Made by a program: the position numbers and the translations under genes. The notes below the pieces were generated by a model. That model was not told where the DNA came from and did not search any database. It saw nothing but the letters and a program-made list of their open reading frames with translations. Of a stretch of 64,000 nt of DNA, positions 20,204 to 33,230 are shown one piece after another. Origin of the DNA: Macrotis lagotis. Its lineage: Eukaryota; Chordata; Mammalia; Peramelemorphia; Peramelidae. Position 1 is the stretch's first letter, and each line of letters begins with the position of its first letter. The stretch spans positions 161,380,937 through 161,444,936 of the forward strand of contig NC_133660.1 of assembly GCF_037893015.1 (NCBI RefSeq), in the 5' to 3' direction.

Positions 20204-22351
20204 GGGGAACGGCCGGGCTGAGGCGCAAGAAGGATGCCCCGCCGCTCCGGGTGCAGCTGCTGCCAGCATGTTCCAAGAGCGGGGGACCGAGGGCGGCAAG
20301 CCGAGCTCCAGGGTAATGAAACCCCCTGGAGGAAACTCAAGCAATCTCTTTGGAACTCCAGAAGTTACTCCTTCAAATAGACCAAATAGAATGGCATCTA
20401 ATATCTTTGGAGCACCTGAGGAACCTCAGAATACACCCAAAAGGTCAAATCCTCCAAGAAGCAAAGGAAGTGGTATCTTTGAAGAGCCTACTCCTGTACA
20501 GGCTCGATCTCGTTTGAATCCCCCTGGTTGGAAGACCAGTGATATCTTTGGGTCTCCAGTCACCATTACCGCACCCTTAGCACACCCAAACAAGCCCAAG
20601 GATCATATTACTTTACGTGAAGGTGAAGACACAAAATTGCAACTTAGAGCTACAGAGAATACACCATCTTCCAAAGAACATGATGAGAAATGTGACAAAG
20701 GAAAGGAGGAACGAGCCAAGGAAACTGAGTCTAAACTCAACGATTGACAACCATGAGTCCAGGTTGGGCCCCAGGCCTCGTTCTCACAACAAAGTCCTCA
20801 ACCCACGAGGCAGCAAATCCAGCATCTCTTTCTACTAAAGGAAACTAATACCATCATCTTCAGACTAGAAACTCTTAGGGTGTTAAGATTTATAGTTTCT
20901 AATTAGTACAAGTTGGGGTGGGGAGGGGAGGGAAGGAATTGATGATTTATGCGAAGACTTTCATGTAGCTCGCTGCTCAAACTTGTATTTTAGAAACATC
21001 AAGGGCTACATAGGACCAGGGGTCACAGAGCCTTTAGGGAAACAGAGAAAACAAATATTGTCGGAGCAAGGAATTCTCTGGGTTTGCAACCAAGAATTAG
21101 TTTCAGATATGAGAGAATCTTTAATGAAAGAAAATGGGGAAAGAGTAAAATTTTCATAGGTACCAGGAACATCTGTGTTTTGGTAAGCAAATGTTCATCT
21201 AGGGATGGTCCTGTAGCAGAAATCATTGACAGTGTCACTGGGGAACTAAAAACCCATGTGAATCATGTGTTGAATAGCTGCCTGAGGGAATGCTCCCCTC
21301 CCTTGTCTGGTAAAGGGATACAACTTGTGTTTCAGAAGGGTAATTAATCATTTACCTCAGAATCCTTAAATTATAGTGATACAGGACCTTTACCTTTTAT
21401 GGGAGCACTACTAATATTTGAGAAAACGGGTGTTAAATCTATTTGTGTCCTTTTAAATTTGCCTTCATGATGCATTGTTCTTCAGACATCCTGAGGCTTT
21501 TTGATCTCTTTCCCACAACAGTCTGGGAAAGACTCACTAAGATGCATCTTGAAATGTTATTACAATTGATTTGACCTCTGCAAGTGCTTATTAGTTAATT
21601 TTCGTTTTCTCTTGTTTATGGATCTATTCTCCACGGCAGGTTTTTGCCACCAGATCATCTGGGGCATCTGTAGCTTCTGTCATTTGGAAGGCTCTTGGCC
21701 TGATTTTAAATCCAAAGGTCTGTCATATATATGAGAGAAAGTTGGATCCTTTATTAACTGATTTTTAGAGTGAATAATATCTCCCTGCCATTCTCTCTCA
21801 TAAGCCTTAAATGCCTTTGACTGCCTCTGAAGTTCACTAATTGTGAACAAACTACTTTCACAAACCACAATTCTTTCCTAACCAAGAGGAATGGGGCCTT
21901 ATAGTCTTTTTTTAAAGGCCTTATTAACCTATTTCTTTTTGATAATTTGGTTATTCATATTTTTCTAAGACTTTTTTTTTTACTGTAAACAGTTGATGGG
22001 GAGACCAAATCACTGAGAACTTCTAATTCTTTGAAATAAACATTTTGGACAATATTTAAAAGTCAATTTTAATACTGTTCAAATACCAGCTTGACAAACT
22101 GCTGATGATTTTGAAACCATATGTGAAACCTTAGTTATAGAGGTACACTGAAGAATAAACGGAGTCGCAAATCTACAATATTCTGTCTAGTGAAACAGGA
22201 ATCATTAGATCTAGAAATTAACTAGATTGGTAGCATAATATCAAGTGGATAAATAGGAGTTTTTCAAGTGGAAATAATGGCCTACAATTTTCTTGAAATT
22301 TTCTTCAGTCCAACTAAATAACAATAAAATTTATAATTCCATACACAAAAA
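20204..22351 (+). pseudogene. JPT2 (retrocopy): full-length processed copy of JPT2 (HN1L)
   Basis: JPT2/HN1L is a small, intrinsically disordered protein of the Jupiter microtubule-associated family. The copy runs from 5' UTR through an ATG at 20268 ([10 protein letters not shown]) to a stop at 20836-20838. It keeps all the short family repeats: [48 protein letters not shown] and the end [20 protein letters not shown] single-base shift near 20735 puts the last 33 or so codons in another frame and ends the first frame at 20747 (KETESKLND). About 1.5 kb of 3' UTR follows, with AATAAA at 22323-22328, then a short A-run. Exact duplications aatatgggacttatt (20189-20203, 22352-22366) prove retrotransposition by L1 machinery. 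There are no introns. Probably non-functional, though still capable of encoding a near-complete JPT2-like protein lacking its C-terminus. Confidence 0.93.
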
Positions 22352-22366
22352 AATATGGGACTTATT

Positions 22367-23334
22367 TATACTTGTGCACTTGGAATGTCATTTTATTCAT
22401 CTTTGCTAATTTTTTTAACTTATGTTCATGTATTTGAATATCTATACTTGACAATGAGATTACAATATCAAGTCTTTCAGGACCCAGGTGGGGAGAGGGG
22501 GAGAAATGAGTGTGATTTGGAGTCAGGAGATGTGGTCCTTCTTCTCATCTAACAGTTTACAATCTAATATGAATAGACCAAGTGGCCTGGTCAGGTTGAA
22601 GAAGTAAAAAGGGGATACCTGGGCCACTCTTTAGTTGAATATGACAGTATATCTATCTACACTTAAGTTTCTATTCAGCAAGATGAAAATAATACTTCCA
22701 TTTAGCCATAGAATGCTGTTGTAGAGCTGAAGTGATGGACCTCGTTAAGTTAGTATACAGCAATGAGTGTATGGTGGCATGTCCTTTTTAGATCTTGTGG
22801 ATGCAACCATTGGGTTTTCTTTCTGTTTGGGCATTTCATGTCCTGTATTTATACTTTTAATGCTCCCCTGGATCTGGAGGGAAAAATCCAAAAGAGAGTG
22901 ACGATTGAATCTAGAATCTAGATTCAACAATCAGAACAGTAGAAGGTTCTGAGAAAGAGGTATGCCCTACCAGCCATTCTGCTGCCTGGCTTATATATCC
23001 CTTGAGCTAAGAATGGGTTTTACATTGTTTTTAAAGTTTGTATTCGAAAAATTTGTACTAAGTAAAGTTTTAATCAAATAATACAGATAGGTACAGGTAT
23101 CAGAAATGACAACTCTATGACCCTAGAAACTCTGGATCTCATTTCATCTAGAAAATGAGTAGATTGGATTAGATATTTTGTGATAGTAAGTTAGACCAAA
23201 GTATTTTGGACAGTGGGAATTTCAGTGCACAAAACATCAGCAACAGAATTCTCATTTTAGATTAATGATGATAAAAAGCAGAACACTTGTAGGCACTTCT
23301 TATTGCTTCAAGTGTATTTCAAGTTTGAGTGCTC
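22367..23334. other. unassigned intergenic DNA
   Basis: No gene was seen. A perfect 11-bp palindrome arm pair (ttgaatctaga / tctagattcaa) sits at 22905-22927. Confidence 0.45.
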
Positions 23335-23700
23335 TTTCAAAACCACCTTTTCAATTCTGAGGTATCACATCACAACAGATAGGCTAATATGACAGAAAAG
23401 AAATGAAAACTATTGAAGGGATGTGGGAAAACTGGGACACTAATTCACTGTTGGTGAAGTTGTGAATTGATCCAAACAATCTGAGAGCAATTTGGAGATA
23501 TGCCCAAAAGGATCCAGCAATACCATCCAAAGAGATCATAAAAAGGGGAAAGGACCCACATGTACAAAAATATTTCTAGCAGCCCTTTTCGTGGTGGCAA
23601 AGAACTGGAAATTGAGGAAATGCCCATCAATTAGGGAATGGCTGAACAAACTGTGGTTTAAGAATATGATGAGCAAGCAGATTTCAGAAAAAACTTGAAA
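23335..23700 (+). mobile_element. L1 3' UTR fragment
   Basis: 'tctgaggtatcacatcacaacag', 'tgaattgatccaaacaatctg', 'catcaattagggaatggctgaacaaac' are L1 3' region phrases also seen at 9.84-10.16 kb. Small open frames on both strands are by-products. Confidence 0.75.
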
Positions 23701-23759
23701 AACTTGCTGCTCTGTCATTTACTAGTTGTAACCTTGGGCAGATGGATAGTTCAGATAAC

Positions 23760-23965
23760 AATTTTAGAATTGCTTGAGACCATAGAAAAATGTTCCTAAA
23801 GAAAAAAAAATAGTCCAAACTTTTAATCTTGTAGATGTAGAAACTAAAGTCCAAAAGTTATGACTTGCTCAAAGGTCCCATAGCTTTTTAGTAACAGAGA
23901 AGGATCTAAAACACTAGTTACCCAAGTGTCCAATCCTTCCTATCAGACACCATTCTTTGGGGGCC
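23760..23965 (-). mobile_element. MIR-like SINE, decayed
   Basis: 'gtagaaactaaagtccaaaag' and 'cttgctcaaaggtcccatagc' recall MIR; weak. Confidence 0.45.
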
Positions 23966-25545
23966 TATTTCCTTATCTTTAAAACAAGGATTATGCTATA
24001 TTAATTGATTTCCATTCAACTACTAAAATTTTATGGTACATTCTGGTAGGTCTAAAGAAATCTGTCTGACAAAAAAAATATATGATGACTATCTTTTAAA
24101 ATCATAAGCACATGAAATCAAAGCAATAGGAGCTATTTTGCACAACTGTATAAAATAAATTTAACGATTTAAGTGAAATGGAAAAAAATATAAACTACCA
24201 AGATTGATAGAAGAAATAGAATATCTAAATATCTATTTTAGAAAAAGAAATTGAACAGGTCATAAGTAAACATCCTAAGAAAAAAGCATCAGATGCAGAT
24301 GAATTTACAAGTGAACTCTACCAAATATTTAAGGAACAACTAATTTCAAAATTAAATAAATTATTTGCAATAAAAGGCAAAGGAGTCCTACCAAACTCCT
24401 TTTATTAAACAAATATGGTACTGATACCTAAATCAGGAAGAGCAAAAGCAGAGAAAGAAAATTATAGACAATTTCATTAATGAATATGGATACAAAAATC
24501 CTATAAAATACTAGCGAGGAGACTACAACAATTTATTACAAAAATTATGCATTGTGACCACATAGGATTTATTCTAGCAATTCAGGAATGGTTTAACATA
24601 TAAAATTTTTTAACATAATTATCAATAACAAAAGTAACAAAATCATATAATTATATCACTAGATAGAAAAAAAGCTTTTCATAAAATACACTTCTTCCTA
24701 TTAAAAAAAACTTGAAAGCATAGGTATAAAGGAATTTCCCCCTAAAATAATAAGAAGCATCTATCTAAAACCATCAGCAAAAATTATTTGTAATGGAGGT
24801 AAGAAGCTTTCCCAATAAGATCAAGAATGATACAAGGATGCCCATTACAGTATTATTCAATATTGTACTAGAAATGCTATTTATTTATTCATTCATCCAT
24901 TTATTTATTTATTTGTTTGTTTATTTATATTAGGGTGTAGGGTGTATTCCAGAAAGACTAGTACCTTGGTATGATGGCTGCTGAACCTTCTTCAGTGCTG
25001 CTTTCCACCTTTGATGTCCACCTGAGCCACCTAACTTTCATCTGTGGCTCTAAGAAGCTGTAGCATGTATAGTGGCAATATCCCTTTAAACCATTCTGGC
25101 AGGTAGGTTAAATCAGGTTAAGGGTAACTGAGTGAATCTTAAACTCATTGGTGAGTAGTGGGGGATATCTACCCCAAACATGTTAAGTCTTCCACTGGTA
25201 GAATAGGTGGAATGAGAACAATTCTATTTAATGGCCATGAAGACAGCTGAAGCAGATGCTGTGGGTCATCCAGTTCATTTAGAGCTATCATTAGTTGTCT
25301 TGACTCTGTCTTGCTATGTTGGATCATGATGACTTTGGAAGAGTGAGTGGGGTGGTTGATTTCATGCAGCTCTACCTCACTTTTATCCAATTTACACAAG
25401 ACATCACTCATAACCATTCCGCAAAGTCCTATGGCGGCAGGCAAGTGATGAAGCAGCAGGTGCACATACATTGGGAGTCATAGTTATAACTCTGCACACA
25501 GGTAGCCCAGGCCATAGGGCCATTTCTCCATTGAAATTAGCAGTG

Positions 25546-25705
25546 GGGCGGGGTGGCTAGGTGGCACAGTGGATAAAGCACCAGCCCTGGAGTCAGGGGT
25601 ACCTGGGTTCAAATCCGGTCTCAGACACTTAATAATTACCTAGCTGTGTGGCCTTGGGCAAGCTACTTAACCTCATTTGCCTTGCAAAAACCTAAAAAAA
25701 AAAGA
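25546..25705 (+). mobile_element. CORE-SINE inside the RTE leader
   Basis: Complete copy close to consensus, 'ggggtggctaggtggcacag' to 'gccttgcaaaaacctaaaa'. Confidence 0.93.
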
Positions 25706-25780
25706 AATTACCAGTGGGATTCTGCAGCCCCCTGGGTGACTGAGCAGCCCTTTCAAGGGATCACCTCCTGATGCAAGGAA

Positions 25781-28304
25781 ATGGTTAGGAAAGGTGCCTT
25801 GAAAATTTTCTGCTTACCCTATCCTGGTTTGATTAATGTGGCAAGTGGGGAATCCCACAGTGTGATTGAGACAAAAAAATCTACAAAAACTTCTTCAAAA
25901 AAGATTTCGCTCACCATTGGTGCATGGAACATGTGCACATTCATAGACAACACAAGATCCAATAGACCTGAAAGACAAACATCTCTTGTTGCTAGAGAAC
26001 TCAGCAGGTACGGTATCCAAATAGCAGCCCTAAATGAAACAAGGTTGACACATGAAAGCCAGCTTACTGAAGTCAGAGCTAGATACACATTTTTCGGAGT
26101 GGCTGCAGTGAAAGGGAACACTGTGAAGCTGGTGTAATTTTTCAGTCAAAACGAATCTAGTCAACATTCTTGAATACCTACCAAAAGGAGTAAACAGCAG
26201 GCTCATAATAATGATATTGACACTTCCAGAAAAAATGCCATGCCACCATCATCAATGCCCATGCTCCCACTATGATGAACACTGATAAAGTTAAAGAAAA
26301 ATTTTATGAAGACCTGGAGACTCTTATCATCAATGTACCAAAAGAGGACAAGTTTATAATTCTGGGTGACTTTAATGCTAGAGTAGGCTCAGATTACCAG
26401 ACATGGCAGGAAGTCCTTGGGAGAAATGGAGTTGGAAACAGCAACAGCAATGGTTACCTTCTACTGGAGACTTGCTCTTCTCATGACTTTCACAACACAA
26501 ACTCTGGATGCACCTTCAAGGCCAATACTGGGCATTTATTAGACTATGTGATTATAAGGTGAAGAGACAGACAGGATGTAAGGGTGACAAAGGCAATGTA
26601 TGGTGAAGAGTGCTGGACCAATCACAGACTCATCCTCTCTAAGCTAAATATTCATATTTAACTAAAGTGGCAGCCCCAAGGAAAAATGAATACTAGAAGA
26701 ATTAATGTCAAGAAATTAGACTGTCTCTTTGAGTGGGAACAGTTTGTTAATTTGGAGGGAAAACTGAGCCAACAAACAGAACAATGGAGTAGAGGAGTGG
26801 GCAATTTTCAGACATCTGGTGTATAGCACTGCATCATCTACACCAGACTATCCCAAACACCAAGACTGGTTTGTTGAAAATGATGGGGAAATACAGAAGC
26901 TGATAAATGAAAAAACGTGAACTCTGCAAGGTTTGCCAGCAGAATAGTTCATCCATTTCTAAGAAGGAAGCATTTAATTCTATCAAAAGTAAAGTCCAAG
27001 TGAAGCTTAGAGAGATGCAATTCTCTTGGTTCAGTAAGAAGGCAGATGAAATTCAATTATATGCAGATAGTAACAAACCAAAATGCTTTTATGATGCTCT
27101 GAAGGCTGTGTTTGGGCCAAAGACATATAGTGCATCTCAACTACTCAGTGCTGATGGATGCACCTTGATCAACAATAGGGATGTGATCCCAGAGAGATGG
27201 GGTGAACACTTACATAGTTTTCTTAACAGATCATCAATCAATGCAGAAGCCATTGGCCATTTACTTCGAATTGAAGTCAATCAGTCCCTAGCTGAAATTC
27301 TAACTGAAGAAGAGGTTTTGAGTGCCATTAGGCTCCTTTCAAGTGGCAAAGCACCTGGTACTGAAACTATTCTAGATGAGATCTACAAGGTAGGGGGGTC
27401 CATTGCTCAACAAAAAACCAACTGAAATTTTCCAACTGACTGGCATGAAGAGGTTATCCCCCAAAAATTCAAGGATGCCTCCATTGTCTTTTTTCTATAA
27501 AGGTAAAGGGAATAGATTTGAGACAATCACAGGATATTTCTCTTTTAGTCATTGCTGATAGGATTCTTGCCAGAGTCCTTCTCAACAGGCTGATCCTTCA
27601 CCTGAAAGAAGGTCACCTCCTTGAGAGGTAGTGTGGCTTAAGAAAGGGTGGAAGAACAGTTAATGTGGTATTTGCTGCCCAACAACTCTAGGAAAAATAC
27701 CAGGAATAGAACAGAGGTCTGGATACAACATTTGTAGATCTGACCAACAGCACCTTTGATATCATCAGTCACTAGGGCTTGTGGAAAATTGTCACAATGT
27801 GACTGCCCAGAGAAGTTCATCAGTATTGTATGTCAGTTCCATGACAGCACGTTTGCCTGGGTTCTGGATAGTGGACAATTCTCTCTAGATTTCCCAATCA
27901 CCAATAGAGTGAAACAAGAATGTGTCCTTACTCCCATGCTTTTTAGCATGATATTTTCAGCAATATTATCAAATGCCTTCACTGAAGTTGAACATGGCCT
28001 TGAGATCAGCTATCACACTGATGGCAAATTCTTCAACTTGAAATGGTTACAAGTCAAGACAAAAGTGGAGGGAGTGTTGGTGCATGATCTTCTGTTTGCA
28101 GATGATTGTGAACTCAATGCAGCCCCTGAAGCTGAGATGCAACAAAGTATGGATCGATTCTCTGCTGCTTGTGCTAATTTTGGACTAACAATTAAGACCC
28201 CAAAAACCCAGGTGCTCCATCAGCCAGCACCACACCATCCATATGTGGAACTATCGATTACAGCAAATGGAGAAGTTTTGAGTACTGTGGCCAAGTTCAC
28301 TTAG
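25781..28304 (+). pseudogene. broken RTE endonuclease-reverse transcriptase gene
   Basis: Pieces at 25781-26137 and 26272-26562 (endonuclease), 26907-27425 (linker and early RT) and 27756-28304 (RT core with FADD at 28095-28106) lie in order on one strand. They are the single protein of an RTE LINE, which nicks target DNA and copies its RNA. The pieces are separated by stops and shifts, so no complete protein is encoded. Confidence 0.85.
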
Positions 28305-29640
28305 TTTGGCAGAGTCCTTTCCAAGGAGGTACACATTGACAATGAGGATGACACTGGCATTTCCAGGTCTAGCTCAGTATTTGGGAGACTCCAAAAGGAA
28401 GTGTAGGAGAAAAGAGGTATTAGACTGATGACCAAACTGAAGGTCTACAGAACTGTTGTGCTGACCTCATAGCTATATGCCTATGAAACTTGGACAGTCT
28501 ACCAGCGCCATGTCAGGAAACTGAATCGCTTCCATTTACATTGTCTTAGATAGATTCTAAAGATCACCTGGCAAGAGAAGACACCAGAGGTCCTTTCTTG
28601 AGCTAAACTGCTAGCATTCCAACATCACTATAAAGAGTGCAACTACGATGGGCTGGACATGTTAGAATGCCAGATGTACACTTGCCAAAAAAAACCCACC
28701 TCTTTTATGGAAAACTCACAGAGGGCAAGTGCTCACAATGGGGTCAGTAGAAGTGATAGCAAGACACCCTGAAGGTCTCATTGATGAACTTTAGAATTGA
28801 TTGTATAGCATGGGAGACATTAGCACAGGACTGCCCAGTTTGGAGTGTCCTCATCAATGAGGGTGCTATGCTCTAAAGCAGAATTGAAGCAGCTCAAAGG
28901 AAACATGACATCCTTAAGTTTAGAGTACCCACCCCAAGACTATTTGTGCCTGAGCTGTGGTAGGGCATTCTGAGTTTGCACTGGTCTGATCAGCCATGGT
29001 GGGACACAGTGTAATTTGTCTCAATATAGTGATATCATTTTGGTCTTCTTCGGTAACAAAGGACAAGAACCAACCAACCATTAGAAATGCTACCAATAGC
29101 GATGAGAGAAGAAAAAGAAATTGAAGGAATCAGAATAGGCAATGAGGTAATAAAACTACCTATTTTTACAGATAATTTGATGATATATTTGGAAAATCCC
29201 AAGGATTCAACTAAAATGTTAATGGAAACAATAATTTTAGCAAAATAGTAGGATATAAATAAGCCCACATAAATAATCAGAATTTCTAAATATCTTCAAC
29301 AAAACCCTCCAAGAAGAGATAGAAAGAAACACTTCATTTAAAATAACTGTAGAGAATCTAAAATATCTGGGCACTCCCAGGTTTTGGTACATACCAAAAA
29401 TACATACAGGAACTACATGAACATAATTATAAAACACTTTTTTTACAAATAAATATTTGCAGATATATTAATTGTTCATGGACCAGTATAATAAAAGTGA
29501 CAATTTTACCTAATCTCTTTCCCAATTAAAATTTACTCAGCTAGAAAAAAATAAAAATTAATTGGAAGAACAAAGAGTCAAGATTATCACGGGAACTAGT
29601 GGAAAAAAAAAGTAAAGAAAACTTTAGCAGTGCCAAGAAT

Positions 29641-30270
29641 ACAATAATGCTATTGGGACCAGTGGTTCATTTTTAGCAACTTAAGACTACTACCAAATAC
29701 TTCTGGATTCATTTTCTAGCAACATCTTCTGTGGAAGGACTTAGTATGCTGGGGAAGTGTTCCCCTACAATCTAGGTCTTCCAAAATCAGACCCAAGACA
29801 TATGTGGGCAAACTTTTTGCTCAGGAAGCTGAGTTCATGACAACTGTGTTGCAATTTCCAGAAAACTCAGGAACTTTCCAGGTAGTGCTTACAGCATGAT
29901 CTCCTGGAACCTGGCTCCAAGGCTACAAGAAAGGGATCGATCTGTAAAACCAGTGTGGGCTTCTTCATGGGCAGCAGTGCCCTCCCTGCCACTCTCTCCC
30001 CTTTTCTACTCTCCTCTCTCTCCCCCTTCCAATTTACCACCTTAGACACTTTAGACATACTTCTAAAAAACTATCTAAATCATCCTTGTGCTTTCTAGAA
30101 GACTTAATAACTCTACATTGTACTCAACAGAAAATAATAAATCTTGATGTGCCTTTAAAAAAAGAATTAAGGAGAAGTTTTACTTTTATTATGATTTGTA
30201 CATTGATTCAACTATTCATTTATTTTGGAGATCACACAGGAGTGGTCTGGTCTCTCTGGTTTAACTATTA
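29641..30270. other. unassigned block inside L1
   Basis: Does not resemble L1 ORF2 or its 3' UTR. The pyrimidine-rich stretch at 29980-30030 and the small open frame on the minus strand are not recognisable. Confidence 0.35.
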
Positions 30271-30820
30271 TTAAAAAATAAAAATAATTAATCTAGGTAT
30301 ATTCTTCAAAGATAGAAAGGTCCTGTATAAATCAAAACATTTATAATAGCACCTTTTGCAGTACTAAAAACTGAAACTAAAAACAAAGTAAATATTGCTT
30401 GATTGGAGAACAGCTAAAACAATCTGTGATATGTAAATATAATACTGCTGTGCCATAAGATAAACTCTATGAAGTGAAACAAAATAAAGTAAACAGAACA
30501 AAGAAGATACCATACACAATAACAATGATGTAAAAGGAAACAATTACAAAAAGGATTGTCATTAAGCTTGGTCCACCAGAAGGGGAAAAAAAATCACTCT
30601 CCTTTGTCTTTGCAGAAATAATACATTAAATATCCTACTACATTTAGTTGATGAGTTGGTTTCATTTGCTCAACTGTCTTTTTTTTTCCATTTTCTATAC
30701 TTTGTCAATATATGCTTTTTAAGGAGGGGAGAAGGGAAGGGCATTTAGAAATGAAGGTGACATAAAAACAGAGTATGTAGATTTTAAAAAATGAAAATAA
30801 AAAAATTAACTGATCTGAGA

Positions 30821-31333
30821 AAAGGGGACAAAATTCTCATTTTCCTGAAAGGGATATGTGTTGATGGCTAGGGAATAGAGATAGGGGAAAGGAGTATCCA
30901 AACTAAGTAAAGGACCAATTTAACTTTAGGTAAACTTATGGGAAATTAAATACAGAATTTACTTTTGCTGGAATTGGAAAACCTATGTGGTTTAGTCACA
31001 AAGTTATATTTGACAGGGCACTGGTTGTTTCCGCAGTTATATCATATCTTGTCTGATTAACAACTTTAGAAATCTATGCCTATACTTTAGTGTAATAATT
31101 TAATAAATGCTTATCAGTTCTATCTCTCTCAGGCTCAGATTTGCTGGCCCAAAGCCCATTGCCTGAGATTTTAAGATAAGTATAGTTTAGGGAGTCTACA
31201 GTGGAAGATAGCTGCTAGCTAGCAAAAATATTAGAAGGTCTAAGAAAATAAAAACCCAAGGGGATTAACTATAAAAAGTGCAAGTAAGGCAATATGAAAA
31301 CACAAAGTTTTATATTTTTCCTTTCATTTTACT
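30821..31333. other. unassigned intergenic DNA
   Basis: Nothing coding was seen. 'taataatttaataaatgcttatc' near 31095 resembles an L2 end. Confidence 0.4.
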
Positions 31334-31465
31334 AGAGGAAGCCAAGACCTATAGGCCTGGAGTCAGGAAGATCTCAGTTCAAACCCACCCTCATAAGTGT
31401 AATAGCTTCTAGATTCTGGACAGGCAAGTCACTTAACCCATTGCCTTGCAAAAAAAAAAAAAAAT
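31334..31465 (+). mobile_element. CORE-SINE, old and headless
   Basis: 'ggcctggagtcaggaagatctc' to 'cccattgccttgcaaaaaaa'; the tRNA-like head is decayed. Confidence 0.75.
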
Positions 31466-31749
31466 CAAATGGAGTAAATTTTGCAAAGCCCTTATCACAG
31501 AACCAGGCCCCAAGAGGAAGCTCTTAATAAAGGCTTATTTCCTACTTGTCAATTTAATTTGCATATCCCTCTGATTAGGCTGCCAGATGTAAAGAGACTT
31601 AGAGGATAGGGTCCTGAGGATGCAGACTTCAAGCAGATATCTCTGCAACTTTTAAGTGGGGTATGAAAACCATATTGTACTTCATAATACCATTAGAAAA
31701 ATAAAATGGAAATTTTTTTCTTAAGTGAAATGAATGATTTAGTGATTTT

Positions 31750-31916
31750 TTTTACCTTAATTTATTTTTAGGTTTTTTTTACAAGGCAATGGTGTTAAGT
31801 TGGCTTGCCCAAGGCCACACAGCTAGGTAATTATTAAGTGTCTTCGTTTAGATTTGAACTCAAGTCCTCCTGACTCCAGGGCCAGTTCTCTATCCACTGA
31901 GCCACCTAGCATCCCC
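31750..31916 (-). mobile_element. CORE-SINE
   Basis: Reverse copy, T-run and 'acaaggcaatggtgttaag' to 'ccacctagcatcccc'. Confidence 0.9.
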
Positions 31917-33230
31917 TTAATGATTTTTTAAACAAGTGATTTGATAACAATTTTTTTTAACTTAGGGGTCTTCTTATTTCACCTTGGCTAGAAGTACAGG
32001 GGCTTTCATTGACTCAATTCCACCACTGACAAGGGGAGAATTGACCATATTAAATCTGGACAGGCTCAGTCCTTTGTAGGCAGTCAGGTATCCCAACCCC
32101 CATTCTGGAGGCTCATCTTAATTATGCTAATGCTCAAGGATGCCTAGCCTGATTAGTATAGCCCATCACACCTCATCACTCTCTTAAGAGATTTTCCAAC
32201 CTCAAATATGCCCCATCAGGCTAAGCTAAAATATTTCAAGATAAATGGTTTCCTAAAGGCATTATTGAGGGCTTCACTAGATTGCCAAAAGGGGTCCATG
32301 GCACAAAAAAAGTTAAGAAGGCTTGATTTAGAGCATAATTTTTTGAGAGCCAGTGAAATTAATATTAGTTTCTCTAATTGCATTATGTAGAATAAAAACT
32401 AAGTAAGCAAACAGTAGGGTAAAGGAGGACAATAAGGAAAGTCTTTGGAATAAATTTTCTTGGGCATAACCTTATTTTCTTTTTTGTGGACAGAGTTTTC
32501 TGTTTCTCTTTGGATCCCATGAAAATTCAAGTGGCTGTCATTCATCTTCCCTGTATTGGGCTATAAGTTAAACTTATAAACTATATGATCCCCAAACTAC
32601 CTGTAAGGGAAAACTAGATTCTAGAACAGATTTCCTAAAGACATGAAGCTGCTGAAGCCACAGAACAAGTGTGACAAAGATGAACATCAAAGTTTAACCA
32701 GTTCTCAAGCCACATTAATCAGTTCAGATATTTTAAAGTATTTATGATACAAGAATTTCCAAATTGAATTGTCAGGTTTAGGTATGAATATTTGTCTATT
32801 ATTTTTCTAAAAGGCTTTAGATGATATGTAATCCAAAGTCTTTTGTTCATAAAACTTAATACTTGGAGAAAGAAAATGTCTTTTCCAGTGAAATAGGAGT
32901 GAAGTGATTGATAGGGGAATATCAAAATTTAAAAAAGCACTTTCCTTACAACCCTGTGATGAAAGGTAATTATTCCCATTTTACATGAGGAAATTGAGGT
33001 TTTTGGTCATCCAGTGGAGGCGCTTAATGGGGAAACTACTCTTTTGGTTCTAAACTATTATTCTACAGTTTAAAATCTAGCCAATAATGATTCAATGCCT
33101 TCTAGATACAAAGCAATGATAGGTTTAATGTTTAAAGAGCTTATCTTTGTGGTGAGATAAGACCTTTAAAGACAATGCTATTAAGTCATATGCATAATAA
33201 GTGCTATCTGAGTAGTAGATAAAAATCCTG
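31917..33230. other. unassigned intergenic DNA with a MIR trace
   Basis: 'accctgtgatgaaaggtaattattcccattttacatgagg' (about 32950-33000) is a MIR core. No gene was seen in the rest. Confidence 0.45.

Larger units (their letters stand above)
24880..29081 (+). mobile_element. RTE-class LINE, near full length, in L1
   Basis: The element is bounded by tagaaatgcta (24869-24879 and 29082-29092). It opens with a (TTTA)n tract, has a 0.9-kb leader carrying a SINE, then a single apurinic-like endonuclease plus reverse transcriptase frame in broken pieces: LTIGAWNMCTF and IAALNETRLTH near 25910-26050, ILGDFNARVGSD near 26358, RT domain at 26907-28304 with LLFADDCELNA at about 28089-28121. The 3' end 'ggacaagaaccaaccaacca' is the tail I associate with marsupial RTE. 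Several stops and shifts; not active. Confidence 0.85.
24107..30820 (+). mobile_element. L1 ORF2 to 3' UTR, split by an RTE element
   Basis: L1 ORF2 sequence runs from 24107 to 24879 and resumes at 29082 in register with respect to the duplicated site: the joined sense reads 'attgtactagaaatgcta' then 'ccaatagcgatgagagaag', and residues FNIVL..MLPIAMREEKEIEGIRI span the junction. The Phe-Ala-Asp-Asp motif has decayed (FTDN near 29167). ORF2 ends near 29640, an unassigned block follows to about 30270, then the L1 type A 3' UTR to about 30820. Many stops; 5'-truncated. Confidence 0.8.

Noticed and set aside
22905-22927. 11-bp palindrome as a regulatory operator
   Set aside because: Isolated short palindrome in unassigned AT-rich DNA with no neighbouring gene.
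25169-25471. 100-codon minus-strand frame
   Set aside because: Antisense of the RTE leader, with no recognisable protein.
25546-25620. tRNA-like head of SINEs (A and B box-like sequence) as tRNA genes
   Set aside because: The heads are followed by CORE and A-tail, and occur at many sites; no intact tRNA cloverleaf was seen.
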